This document shows, piece after piece, positions 16,588-25,475 of a stretch of 44,651 nucleotides of DNA. Origin of the DNA: an uncultured Alphaproteobacteria bacterium (lineage in GTDB: Bacteria > Pseudomonadota > Alphaproteobacteria > UBA6615); NCBI GenBank assembly GCA_943787445.1, contig CALSML010000024.1, positions 1-44,651 on the forward strand, given 5' to 3'. Each line of letters opens with the position of its first letter. The stretch's first letter is position 1. The position numbers and the translations under genes are program-made. Under the pieces are notes generated by a model. That model did no database searches, had not been told where the DNA came from, and saw nothing but the letters and a program-made list of their open reading frames with translations.

Positions 16588-17464
16588 CAGCGAACGCGGC
16601 GATGGCCTCGTTGAGTTCGCGGCTGCGATCGGCCGTTTCCCGCGTTTCTTTTGCCAGTGCAGAGCCGGCCAGCAGACGGAAGATATCGGCGGCACCGAGG
16701 TGCATCTGATCGGTCAGTCCTGCACCCGCAAAGGTTTTTGCAATTTCCTCCATTTCGCCCACCCATCGTTCCGCATCTGCAGCGAGCCAGGGGACGCTGC
16801 TCTGCATGCGCCCGAGCGCGTCGGGCTGACTTTCCGAGAACTCCCTGATCAGGGGGTCCGACAATCCCATCTGCTGTGCGCCGAGCAGCACCAGAGTATC
16901 CAGAGTCATAGTACCCTTTGTGAGAGCGGCGTAGAACATCTTGATGCCTGATGCGGTCCCGATCTCTGTCCCAAGGGGTCGAATGTCCATGTCCGGCCGG
17001 GCCAGGGATGTCAGGTGATCGGCATCCGGCCCGCTGACATAGAGTCGCGTGGGTGCGCGCCGACCGGGCGGCGCACCAATGAGGCTTCCGTCGATGACGC
17101 TGCCTCCCGAACGTGTGATCGTTCCGGCAATATCCCGGACGGTGGCCGGCGCCACTGCATTGCAGTCGACAAAGATCGGCGCGGAACCCAAGTTTTCCAT
17201 TTCCACAGACACAGATCGAGCGAATGTGAGCGCAGCTGCAGGCGGCAGAATCGACAGGATCAGATCGGATTGACGCACCATGACGTTCAGTGAACCCACA
17301 TTCTCGACATCTGCCCGTTCCGCGAGTGCGCAGGTCCGGGGGCTGCGCCCGTCCAACGCGGCGAGCACGCGGTGCCCGCCTTCGCGCAGGGTTCGCGCAA
17401 CGGCGTGTCCCATATCACCCATGCTGACGACCCCGATGGTTGAAAAGTCCAATTCGTTCTCCAT
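16550..17464 (-). CDS. NAD(P)-binding 6-phosphogluconate-dehydrogenase-like protein (DUF1932)
   Basis: About 304 residues from ATG 17464 (in-frame starts at 17482 and 17518 also exist). The N-terminal Rossmann domain is STIGVVSMGDMGHAVARTLR, with LILSILPPAAALTFARSV and IFVDCNAVAPATVRDIAGTI. The catalytic-lysine region is GTASGIKMFYAALTKGTM. The C-terminal helical half resembles the DUF1932 domain found in phosphogluconate-dehydrogenase-like proteins of unknown substrate. Such enzymes oxidise a beta-hydroxy acid or reduce its semialdehyde. It is divergent from the sulfurtransferase, with 91 bases between the starts. Confidence 0.85.
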   Translation of the reverse strand: MENELDFSTIGVVSMGDMGHAVARTLREGGHRVLAALDGRSPRTCALAERADVENVGSLNVMVRQSDLILSILPPAAALTFARSVSVEMENLGSAPIFVDCNAVAPATVRDIAGTITRSGGSVIDGSLIGAPPGRRAPTRLYVSGPDADHLTSLARPDMDIRPLGTEIGTASGIKMFYAALTKGTMTLDTLVLLGAQQMGLSDPLIREFSESQPDALGRMQSSVPWLAADAERWVGEMEEIAKTFAGAGLTDQMHLGAADIFRLLAGSALAKETRETADRSRELNEAIAAFAASLSASSRGAAD

Positions 17465-17555
17465 CATTTCGCCGGTGTGCATTGATTTTCCCGGCCCGGC
17501 ACGGTTACATCCGCACAAAGTCTAACACCGCACATAAGCGGTTGGGGGAGAGATC

Positions 17556-18398
17556 ATGAGTGACAGATTGGTGGAGCCGAGCTGGCTTGAAGAACATCTG
17601 GATGACCCGAATGTTGTCATCCTGGAATTCAACTGGACCGGCACGCAGTCCTACGATGAATGGCATATCCCCGGCGCCCATGGGTTCTTCTGGAAGGATT
17701 TCCTGTGGGACGACACGATGCGTGATTTTCCGACACCGGAAGATTTCGCCGCTCGTTGTGCTGCTCTGGGTATCTCGAATGATACAACGGTGGTTTGCTA
17801 CGGCGATCCGGTCCAATTCGGGACCTATGGATGGTGGGTGTTTACCTATCTGGGACACCGTGATGTGCGTTTGCTCAATGGCGGACGTGTCCTGTGGGAG
17901 AAAGAAAGTCGTCCGAAAAGCACCGATATGCCGACGGCCACGCCCGCGAACTACACACCCGGCCCGGCGGGGAATGACGGTATGCGGGTTCGGTTCTCCG
18001 AAATCCTCGAACGCCTCGACGATGTTGCGGCGGGTGACAAGACCGCGTTGCTCGACCATCGCTCGCCCGAGGAATACAACGGTGAACGGGTCAACATGAT
18101 CGGTGCGCCGGATGTTGGTGCAGAACGCGCCGGGCGCATTCCCGGTGCGAAGCATCTGTTTTTCGACGAGTTTCTGAATGAGGATATGACCTTCCGGTCG
18201 GAAGCCGAGTTGCGGGCGCTGCTTGAGGCGCGTGGTGCGACACCGGACAAGGACGTCATTTCCTATTGTCGTCTGAGTCATCGTGCGACATTGGCCTATT
18301 TCACGATGACCGAGCTGCTGGGCTACAAGAGCGTCCGCAGCTATGACGGATCGTGGACCGAATGGGGCAGCCTTGTTGGCGTGCCTATCGAAAAATAA
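17556..18398 (+). CDS. Two-domain sulfurtransferase (thiosulfate/mercaptopyruvate type)
   Basis: 280 residues with tandem rhodanese domains. The first (about 1-130) has SYDEWHIPGAHGFFWKDFLW and TTVVCYGDPVQFGTYGWWVF. The second (about 150-280) has LLDHRSPEEYNGERV and AGRIPGAKHLFFDEFL. The active-site loop KDVISYCRLSHRATLAYFTM places the persulfide cysteine at C-R-L-S-H-R, which is closer to the thiosulfate sulfurtransferase loop than to the C-G-S-G-V of mercaptopyruvate enzymes. A role in sulfur transfer or cyanide/sulfite metabolism would fit the TauE/SafE permeases 8 kb away, but no direct link is visible. The ATG follows GGGGGAGAG by about five bases. Confidence 0.92.
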   Translation: MSDRLVEPSWLEEHLDDPNVVILEFNWTGTQSYDEWHIPGAHGFFWKDFLWDDTMRDFPTPEDFAARCAALGISNDTTVVCYGDPVQFGTYGWWVFTYLGHRDVRLLNGGRVLWEKESRPKSTDMPTATPANYTPGPAGNDGMRVRFSEILERLDDVAAGDKTALLDHRSPEEYNGERVNMIGAPDVGAERAGRIPGAKHLFFDEFLNEDMTFRSEAELRALLEARGATPDKDVISYCRLSHRATLAYFTMTELLGYKSVRSYDGSWTEWGSLVGVPIEK

Positions 18399-18449
18399 AA
18401 ATCGGGTCGCGGATTCGATGCAGCATTTTCAGGAATTGGGAGTGACGAT

Positions 18450-19628
18450 ATGTCGTTGAGTGGACCGGGCGTAGAAAAATATCCGACGTTGTTCAGCGGA
18501 GGAGAAATCCGCAATGTGAAAATGTCGAACCGGGGGGTTGTCTCACCGCTGACCCGTACAAGCGCGACGGAAGACGGGATCGTCACCGATCAGATGGCCG
18601 CGTATTACGCATCCTATGCGCGCGGCGGCTGGGGTCTGGTCATGACGGAAGGGGTCTATATCGACCTCAAATATAGTCAGGGCTATACCTTCCAACCGGG
18701 CATCGCGACAGATGAACAGCGTGATTCATGGCGGAAGGTCGTGGACGGTGTCCATGCCGAAGGTGTGCCGATCTTCATGCAGATATTCCATTGTGGTGCG
18801 ATCAATCAGGGCAATCGCTGGGTCGAAGGCTCCATAGCGCCTTCTGTGGTCAAGCCAAAAGGCGAACAAATTCCGAGGTATCGCGGCGCCGCCGGGGGAT
18901 TCCAGACCCCTTGGGAGATTACCCGTGAGGAAATGTCGGAAGTCGTTGAGAGCTATGCGGCCGCTGCCCGCCGGGCTATCGAGGTCGGGTTTGACGGCGT
19001 CGAGGTGCATGGCGCCAATGGCTATCTGCCGGATGAATTCCTAACGGTCTACACGAATCTGCGCGACGACGAATATGGCGGTCCGATTGAGAACCGCATT
19101 CGTTATCACTGTGAAATCATGCAGGCCGTACGCGATGCTGTCCCGGACAATCCTGTGGGCGTGCGAATTTCACAGACCAAGGTCAACGACTTCGAGTATG
19201 CTTGGCCGGGTGGAGATGACGACGCCAAGGTCGTGTTCTCTTCCCTCGCCAAGACGGGAATAGATTTTATCGATTGCAGTTCCCATTTGGGCCTGGCCCC
19301 GGTGTTTGGGACCCCAAACAGCCTGTCAGGTCTGGCGCGGAAATACTCGGGCTTGCCGGTGATGGCGAATGGGAAGCTCGATCAGCCGGAAGACGCCGAG
19401 ACTGCGCTCACACAGGGTGAGGGTGATTTCGTGTCGATCGGGAAGTCGGCACTGGCCGACTACAACTGGCCGAAGAAGATCGCTGCCGATGAGCCGCGCG
19501 TACCGTTCAATCCCGGTATGACCATGCCTTATGCGACGCTCGATTGTTACGAGGCTTTCTGGGCGGAAAATCCGAGCGGTGTGCCGAAAGAGAAGATTGC
19601 AGCCAGAGATGTGACCGAGGGCGCTTAG
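18450..19628 (+). CDS. NADH:flavin oxidoreductase, Old Yellow Enzyme family
   Basis: 392 residues forming the FMN-binding TIM barrel of the OYE family. Near the start, MSNRGVVSPLTRTSATEDGI; then MQIFHCGAINQGNRWVEGSI; the substrate-activating pair and family signature GVEVHGANGYLPDEFLTVYT followed by DDEYGGPIENRIRYH; and LPVMANGKLDQPEDAETALT with VSIGKSALADYNWP for phosphate binding. It lacks the second FAD/NAD domain of dienoyl-CoA reductases, so it is the single-domain form that reduces activated C=C bonds of enones, enoates or nitro compounds. The physiological substrate is unknown. It converges with the bicupin gene, overlapping by four bases. Confidence 0.93.
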   Translation: MSLSGPGVEKYPTLFSGGEIRNVKMSNRGVVSPLTRTSATEDGIVTDQMAAYYASYARGGWGLVMTEGVYIDLKYSQGYTFQPGIATDEQRDSWRKVVDGVHAEGVPIFMQIFHCGAINQGNRWVEGSIAPSVVKPKGEQIPRYRGAAGGFQTPWEITREEMSEVVESYAAAARRAIEVGFDGVEVHGANGYLPDEFLTVYTNLRDDEYGGPIENRIRYHCEIMQAVRDAVPDNPVGVRISQTKVNDFEYAWPGGDDDAKVVFSSLAKTGIDFIDCSSHLGLAPVFGTPNSLSGLARKYSGLPVMANGKLDQPEDAETALTQGEGDFVSIGKSALADYNWPKKIAADEPRVPFNPGMTMPYATLDCYEAFWAENPSGVPKEKIAARDVTEGA

Positions 19629-20602
19629 CCCATCACCACGTCATTGAAGGCTTCATTTTCAGACCCGATCAGCAGTGACAGCACCCGTGCGGGTGTGTCG
19701 CCCGGGTTGCTGATCCGACGCGTGATGCCGGGCTGAAGGGTAACGGTGTCCCAGAGGTCGAGCGTCTGGTCTGTTTTGAGGTCGGGCGCCCATCCCATGC
19801 TAATTCCGCTGGTCAGGCACATCAGGGTTTCCTTACTGCGGCTGCGCGCATAGGCATGCATTTCGGCACCCGGCGCGATTTCAATGATTTGTGCCATTTC
19901 ACCAAGGTCACCGGTGATGGCAGCCTTAGTCGAGTCAGGGTGCATGACCGCATATATTTTTGCGCCCGCGACGGAGTTGGGTTGGATGTCAGTAAAACGC
20001 GCGATGCAGGCTTCCATCTCTTCCGGGCTGACCTGCAGATTGGGCGTGACTACGCCCGCATCGAATCGCCAGCCGATATCCTTGATCTTGTCGCTCGTTC
20101 CGGCACCGAATGTCGTGTCCAGATCGATCGCGGCTGCAGGCATCATGGCGACATCGGCAAAATCATCCGGTGTGTCACCACGGATGAAACCCAGAATGTG
20201 TGAATCAGAATCATCAGTGGCGCTGGCAAAGGTGCGCACCACGCCACGCGGGACGGCAATGGTATCAAAGGTGTCGAGAAAGGCTTCATGTTCGCCCTCG
20301 TCACCCCAGGTGATCCAGAATTTGCCTGACAGGCATGTGAAGCTTTCCAGCGTATTGTAATGCGCGTGGAGATAGGGGCCTTGACCCGGCGAACATTTCA
20401 CGATCGCTGCGATCAGACCCTGATCCTCGGAGATACCGGGATCAGTGGCGAACGGCCCTCCTAGTGTCGGAGAGGACATCACCAGAAAAAACTCTTCGGC
20501 GGTCATTTTCTGGTACGCCCCAAGCGGGACGCCCATTTCCTTGGCAAATCGCGCGCCCTGCGAGGGAACGTCCTTGAAACGGGCAAGCTGAACATCGGAC
20601 AT
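19625..20602 (-). CDS. Bicupin-domain protein
   Basis: 325 residues with two cupin barrels. The first has a recognisable metal site, QGPYLHAHYNTLESFTCLSG (H-x-H-x3-E), and the return half VPRGVVRTFASATDDSDSHI. The second (about residues 215-325) is degenerate, EIAPGAEMHAYARSRSKETL with QPGITRRISNPGDTPARVLS. Such proteins are dioxygenases, isomerases or small-molecule sensors of catabolic clusters. Its product cannot be assigned. It converges with the Old Yellow Enzyme gene and sits downstream of the broken DUF3179 gene on the same strand. Confidence 0.85.
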   Translation of the reverse strand: MSDVQLARFKDVPSQGARFAKEMGVPLGAYQKMTAEEFFLVMSSPTLGGPFATDPGISEDQGLIAAIVKCSPGQGPYLHAHYNTLESFTCLSGKFWITWGDEGEHEAFLDTFDTIAVPRGVVRTFASATDDSDSHILGFIRGDTPDDFADVAMMPAAAIDLDTTFGAGTSDKIKDIGWRFDAGVVTPNLQVSPEEMEACIARFTDIQPNSVAGAKIYAVMHPDSTKAAITGDLGEMAQIIEIAPGAEMHAYARSRSKETLMCLTSGISMGWAPDLKTDQTLDLWDTVTLQPGITRRISNPGDTPARVLSLLIGSENEAFNDVVMG

Positions 20603-20638
20603 GGCTATCGAATCCCGGAATGAATGATTTTCCGAGTT

Positions 20639-22008
20639 CTACAACAGGTGTAACCGTTTTCGAAGCCCGAGGTGCCTAGTTGACCCGAGTTTCCTTGTCG
20701 GCCGAAAATTCTGCCAAGCAAACCAGTAGGCAATGTGCCCTGGCAGTCGTGCGAGTTGGCGGTTGTCTGGTGCGACAAGTGCAGCATCGGTGATTTGCCA
20801 CTCGCCATCGGGTGTCACCAATGCCGTGGCGTTCGCCGCGAGCGCAGAAAACGTGATGCCGCCGGTTTCGTATGCCCGGACGGTTCGTGTGTCCGGGTCT
20901 CCAATCAACACAATCCTGCGGTCGCCTATGGTGTCACTCAGCACCGGTTGATCGGCGAACAGGTTGAGTGACCAAGCCTTCTTGTCGGCGCCCATTCGCA
21001 GCGCAAAGACATAATCCTTCGGGGCAAGGCGGGAGTCATTGATCTGCGCCGGGAACATCAGATCCGGGCTGTCGAAGTACGACGCGTAGGGCTTGCCGGG
21101 TGTGTAGTCGCGGCTGAATCCGGTGTTGATCGAAAGAACTTTGGTTTCAGGGTGGCGCGCCTGCCATTTCTGCCAACTGGTGATGGCGACGGGTCGCACC
21201 TTGAGTAAAAGACCGGAGCCCACCAATTCTCCAACCACAGGCTGGCCTGTAAATTGACTCCACAGCGAGTTGGTTTCACGGTCATACATCAGCTTGTTGG
21301 AGCGGTAGAAAAATCCCGAGGATCCAAATTCGAACGCCGTGTCCCGGCCTTCGACTTCTGTTTCGAACAGAATTCCCGAGCCGCACAATGTGCAATAGGC
21401 CAGAGCAACAGGCACGCCGCCAATGACATCGTTGAACATTTCGTGCCAGTCGAGCGTGCGTAAGGGATATGCCCGCGCGTCACCATTGATCTCCACACCG
21501 AAGACCAGCTCCTGACTCTCCAGATAGTCAGCATCCTTGTCGGATGGAGATACGAGGGGAGGGTTCACCAATGCGGGGATACCGTCCTTGCGAACGCCAC
21601 CCCAGGTGATTTCCTCAAGCCGGATCGTATGCGCAACCCCGGGATGGATGAACAGACTGAAATTGGGGTCGATCTTGGTGAATACCCATTCCTTGTACGC
21701 ATCAAATCCCTCAAAGGGCACGATATCCGGGTGATCGTCCAAGGGTCCTGGCGGAGGAACCGCAGTGACTGGATGAGCGCTGGCACGACATCCGTATTGC
21801 CGCGTTCCACCAGCCGGGCGATCACGCTGTTTCGTTCCAGCGTGCCGACGCGCAGGATATCCTTGGCCAGTTTCTGGACCTCAGCATTGCTCATCTCGGC
21901 AGACAAAGAGGGTGTGGTGTTCGACTGGGCCAGCGAGGTTGGAGGGAACGACAGAAGGGCGGAAACCCCGATGAGCGCAGCAACAATCGTAGATTTGGAT
22001 ATGATCAT
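20639..22008 (-). pseudogene. DUF3179 exported protein, frameshifted
   Basis: The ATG at 22008 starts a signal peptide (KSTIVAALIGVSALLSFPPT, cleavage after LAQ). After ALIQSLRFLRQDP the frame changes: one extra base in the GGG at 21743-21745 (plus strand) leads to LDDHPDIVPFEGFDAYKEWV. The DUF3179 core follows: VFGVEINGDARAYPLRTLDW, VALAYCTLCGSGILFETEVE (a conserved C-x-x-C-G-S/T), LMYDRETNSLWSQFTGQPVV and LPGHIAYWFAWQNF. Members are periplasmic proteins of unknown function. The C-terminal 20 residues depart from the usual end, so another small change there is possible. Confidence 0.75.
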
Positions 22009-22229
22009 GGCAACAAGCCTATCGTGTGCATGAACGTCGCAAACAATCATAATTTCGTGCGGAATTTTCGTGGAATAAGGGAGTGCCAACCGGTGTAGTC
22101 CCCGGTTCGCATTCCGAACCTGTGGGGATGCAATTCCTTGCTGCGCCTATGCCTTCGCAATCTCGTATGAGATAATTTCAGCGCAATGTGGTCCGTCAGA
22201 TGGCCGTCGTGTTCGGGAGGACATTCGTG

Positions 22230-23296
22230 ATGCGTGAATTCGTTTATGAGGCGCTGCCCGGCCGGGTGGTATTCGGGGTCGGCAGTCTGGACCAACTGGC
22301 CGATGAAGTTGCACGTCTGGGTGTTGCCAAGGCTCTGGTTCTCTCAACCCCGCAACAGCGTGCGCAGGCAGAGGATATTTCGGCCCGTTTGGGTGATCGT
22401 TCGGTAGGTGTCTATGACAAGGCCGAAATGCACGTTCCCATTGATGTTGCCAAGGCAGCCCGCCAAGAAGCCCAGCGGCTTGGTGCGGATGCCTGTGTCG
22501 CGGTTGGGGGCGGTTCGACAATCGGACTGGGGAAAGCGATTGCCCTGGAATTTGGCCTTCCGATTATTGCCGTGCCGACAACCTATGCCGGTTCGGAGAT
22601 GACGCCGATCTGGGGGGCTGACCGAAGACGGGGTCAAGAAAACTGGCCGGGACCCCAAGGTTCTGCCGACGACGGTGGTTTATGATCCGACTCTGACATT
22701 GACTTTGCCTGCGTTTATCGCAGGACCCAGTGGCATGAATGCCATCGCCCATTGTGTCGAGGCGATGTATTCGGAAACCGCCAACCCGATCATTTCGATG
22801 ATGGCTGAAGAGGGTGTGCGTTCGCTGGCCCGGGCGCTGCCGATCATCATGGAACAGCCTGATAATATGGAAGCGCGCAGCGAGGCGGTGTTTGGCGCCT
22901 ATCTGTCCGGGGCATCTTTGGGTGCTGTGGGCATGGCCTTGCATCACAAGCTCTGTCACACGCTGGGGGGCAGCTTCAACTTACCCCATGCGGAGACCCA
23001 CACCGCTGTGATTCCGCACGCAACCGCCTACAATATCGACGCATCGCCCGACACGCGGGAGCGTTTGTCTCGTGCTCTCGAGACTGAAGACCCGGCCGGT
23101 GCCTTTGTTCGATCTTGCGAAATCCTTGAGTGCGAAAATGGCGCTGTCAGAGGTTGGCATGCAGGCGGAAGACCTTGAGCGGGCGGCCGATATCGCGACC
23201 CAGAATCCCTATTACAATCCCCGTCCTGTGACGCGCGAAGGTATTCGCGCATTGCTGGACGATGCCTATCATGGACGTCGGCCCAACGCGGCCTGA
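22230..23296 (+). pseudogene. Maleylacetate reductase-like iron-containing alcohol dehydrogenase, frameshifted
   Basis: The ATG at 22230 is preceded by GGGAGGA. The reconstructed product is about 355 residues. Visible elements are EALPGRVVFGVGSLDQLADE, ACVAVGGGSTIGLGKAIALE (NAD site), IIAVPTTYAGSEMTPIWG, then GPSGMNAIAHCVEAMYSETA and ALHHKLCHTLGGSFNLPHAE (metal ligands), ending NPYYNPRPVTREGIRALL. The start and the PTTYAGSEMTPIWG loop are typical of maleylacetate reductase, which reduces maleylacetate to 3-oxoadipate. Two insertions break it: one G too many in the G6 at 22612-22617 and one T too many at 23104-23106. The next gene encodes the next-but-one enzyme of the same pathway, which supports the assignment. 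Confidence 0.8.
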
Positions 23297-23331
23297 CAAG
23301 CCACCGAACAAATCGAAGACAGGAGACTACA

Positions 23332-24538
23332 ATGCCCGAGGCCTTTATCTGTGACGCCGTCCGTACACCCTTTGGGCGTTATGGCGGATCTCTGTCGAGT
23401 GTCCGAACCGATGATCTGGGTGCAATTCCCCTGACCGCGCTGATGGAACGCAACCCCAGTGTCGATTGGGACAAAGTCGATGAGGTCTATTACGGCAACG
23501 TCAATCAGGCCGGTGAGGACAACCGCAATGTAGCCCGCATGGCCTTGTTGCTGGCGGGATATTCCTCGGATGTTCCCGGCGCCACCGTCAATCGTCTTTG
23601 CGGTTCGGGGCTTGAGGCCCTGACTGCGGCGGCGCGGGCCATCCGTACCGGCGAAGCCGAGTTGATAGTCGCGGGCGGTGTCGAGAGCATGTCGCGGGCC
23701 CCCTTTGTCATGCCCAAGGCAACTTCGGCCTTCTCCCGCTCCTCGAAGGTCGAGGACACGACCATCGGCTGGCGGTTTGTGAACCCGAAGATGAAAGCCG
23801 AATACGGAATCGATGCGATGCCTGAGACGGCAGAGAACGTGGCTGAGGAGTTTCAGGTCTCCCGCGCAGATCAGGATGCCTTTGCCCTGCGGTCCCAGCA
23901 GCGCACAGCCGCTGCCATGGAACGCGGACGTTTTGAACGCGAGATTGTATCGGTCACCGTGCCGCAGCGGCGTGGTGATCCCGTGGTCGTCGACACCGAT
24001 GAGCATCCACGTCCCGGCACCGATATGGCCGCGTTGGAAAAACTGCCGACACCCTTCCGCGAAGGTGGCAGTGTCACCGCGGGCAATGCTTCGGGTGTGA
24101 ATGATGGGGCTTGCGCAATGATTATTGCGTCCGAGGCGGCCGTTGAAAAATATCGTCTGACCCCGATGGCTCGCGTGGTTGGTACGTCGACCGCAGGCGT
24201 GCCGCCGCGCATCATGGGCTTTGGCCCGGCGCCAGCCACCCACAAGCTGCTCGAACGCCTGGGCCTCAAGATTACCGATATGGACGTGATTGAGCTCAAT
24301 GAGGCCTTTGCAGCGCAGGCACTGGCTGTGACGCGTGATCTGGGAATTGCCGATGATGCCGAACACGTCAATCCGAATGGCGGCGCGATCTCGCTGGGGT
24401 CACCCTTTGGGGGCAAGTGGCGCGCGTCTGGCAACCACGGCGGCCTATGAGCTGCAGGAGCGGGATGCCAAATATGCGCTCTGCACCATGTGCATTGGTG
24501 TGGGACAGGGCATTGCGACGGTGCTTGAGCGCGCCTGA
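23332..24538 (+). pseudogene. pcaF: 3-oxoadipyl-CoA thiolase (PcaF-like), frameshifted near 3' end
   Basis: The product, about 401 residues, matches acetyl-CoA acyltransferases and particularly 3-oxoadipyl-CoA thiolase, which splits 3-oxoadipyl-CoA into acetyl-CoA and succinyl-CoA. Motifs: VRTPFGRYGGSLSSVRTDDL, VNRLCGSGLEALTAAARAIR (nucleophilic Cys), [20 protein letters not shown], and [18 protein letters not shown] (second Cys). An extra T at 24400 changes [12 protein letters not shown] to LGSPFGGKW and causes a stop at 24450. Removing it restores the G-H-P catalytic histidine and the whole C-terminus to 24538. It follows the maleylacetate-reductase-like gene by 35 bases, and a GGAGACT ribosome-binding site precedes the ATG. 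Confidence 0.85.
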
Positions 24539-24561
24539 ACACTCAGTTCTGGGAGAAACGA

Positions 24562-24864
24562 ATGCATTACATCATTGTGAATACGGACAGGGAAGATGGT
24601 GTCCAATTGCGTGCAGATACGCGGGATGCACATCTGGCTTATCTGCGCGATCATGGTAAGAACGCAAGGCTTGTTCAGGCTGGGCCAACCCCGAGTGAAG
24701 ATGGGACACGGATGACCGGATCGCTACTTGTTGTTGAAGCGGATACGATCAAGGAAGTGCGGGCATTGGCGGCGGACGATCCCTATACGAAAGCGGGCCT
24801 GTTTTCGAATACTGACGTGCGACCGTGGAATTGGACGGTCGGCAATCCTGACGGAGGACACTGA
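24562..24864 (+). CDS. YciI-like (YCII-related domain) protein
   Basis: A 100-residue ferredoxin-like fold protein: MHYIIVNTDREDGVQLRADT, HLAYLRDHGKNARLVQAGPT, GSLLVVEADTIKEVRALAAD, DPYTKAGLFSNTDVRPWNWT. The conserved His of HLAYL and the DPY motif are as in YciI. Family members include 5-chlorohydroxyhydroquinone dehydrochlorinase-type and muconolactone-isomerase-like enzymes found in hydroxyquinol degradation. That is interesting beside a maleylacetate-reductase/thiolase pair, though a specific reaction cannot be claimed. Its TGA overlaps the next ATG by one base. Confidence 0.85.
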   Translation: MHYIIVNTDREDGVQLRADTRDAHLAYLRDHGKNARLVQAGPTPSEDGTRMTGSLLVVEADTIKEVRALAADDPYTKAGLFSNTDVRPWNWTVGNPDGGH

Positions 24865-25467
24865 TGCTGCGTGGTCTTGGGTTTGCCGCACTGGCGGTGA
24901 TGATCCTCTGCGGTACAGGCCTGTCCGTCTCCGCAGCCGACAAGATTTAGGGTCTCGCTCCGGCGACGCCTCAGCCTGCCGCGGATCAACTGCAGCCTGA
25001 TCTTGCGGTCACCTACTACTTCAACAAGTTTGACAGCACCGGGGAAATTCCTGGCTGGGCTAAATATAAACCCGGCGTCGTGGGCGAGCCGATCTTGATC
25101 CTGAATTATTTCGTGGGTGATGGTGATGTCCTGACGAGCGGCCGCGCAGACCATGTTGGCGCGGATATTCGCGGGTTTATGAAATTTCCGGTCGCCGGCA
25201 CCTATACGATCGCCATGCAATCGAATGACGGCGTGGACCTGAAGATCGGTGGCAAACGGATCGTCCTATGATCCTGATGTCCACAGCGACCGCTTCTCCG
25301 ACCTTATTCCGGTCGAAATCACGGCACCGGGCTGGTACCCGTTGCATCTTCTCTATTTCGAGAAGCAGGTGACCTCGACGCTGGAACTTTACTGGCTGAA
25401 GCCTGATGGTGACGGTCAGCTCGATTTCGTGCCCGAGGAAGCTTTCGCCCATCTGCCGGGCCAGTAA
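24864..25467 (+). pseudogene. Exported PA14-domain protein, stop codon and frameshift
   Basis: A signal peptide follows the ATG at 24864 (GLGFAALAVMILCGTGLSVS, then AADK). A TAG at 24948-24950 interrupts the frame immediately after it. The mature part reads VTYYFNKFDSTGEIPGWAKY, ADIRGFMKFPVAGTYTIAMQ and SNDGVDLKIGGKRI, a PA14-like carbohydrate-binding beta-barrel. Removing one C near 25265 joins this to YDPDVHSDRFSDLIPVEITA and PGWYPLHLLYFEKQVTSTLE up to the TAA at 25465-25467. PA14 domains bind glycans or act in adhesion. The product would be periplasmic. It overlaps the YciI gene by one base. Confidence 0.7.
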
Positions 25468-25475
25468 GTCGGTAT

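Noticed and set aside
23269..24366. 365-codon minus-strand open frame opposite the thiolase gene
   Set aside because: Antisense of PcaF-like motifs; no ribosome-binding site and shadow-type composition.
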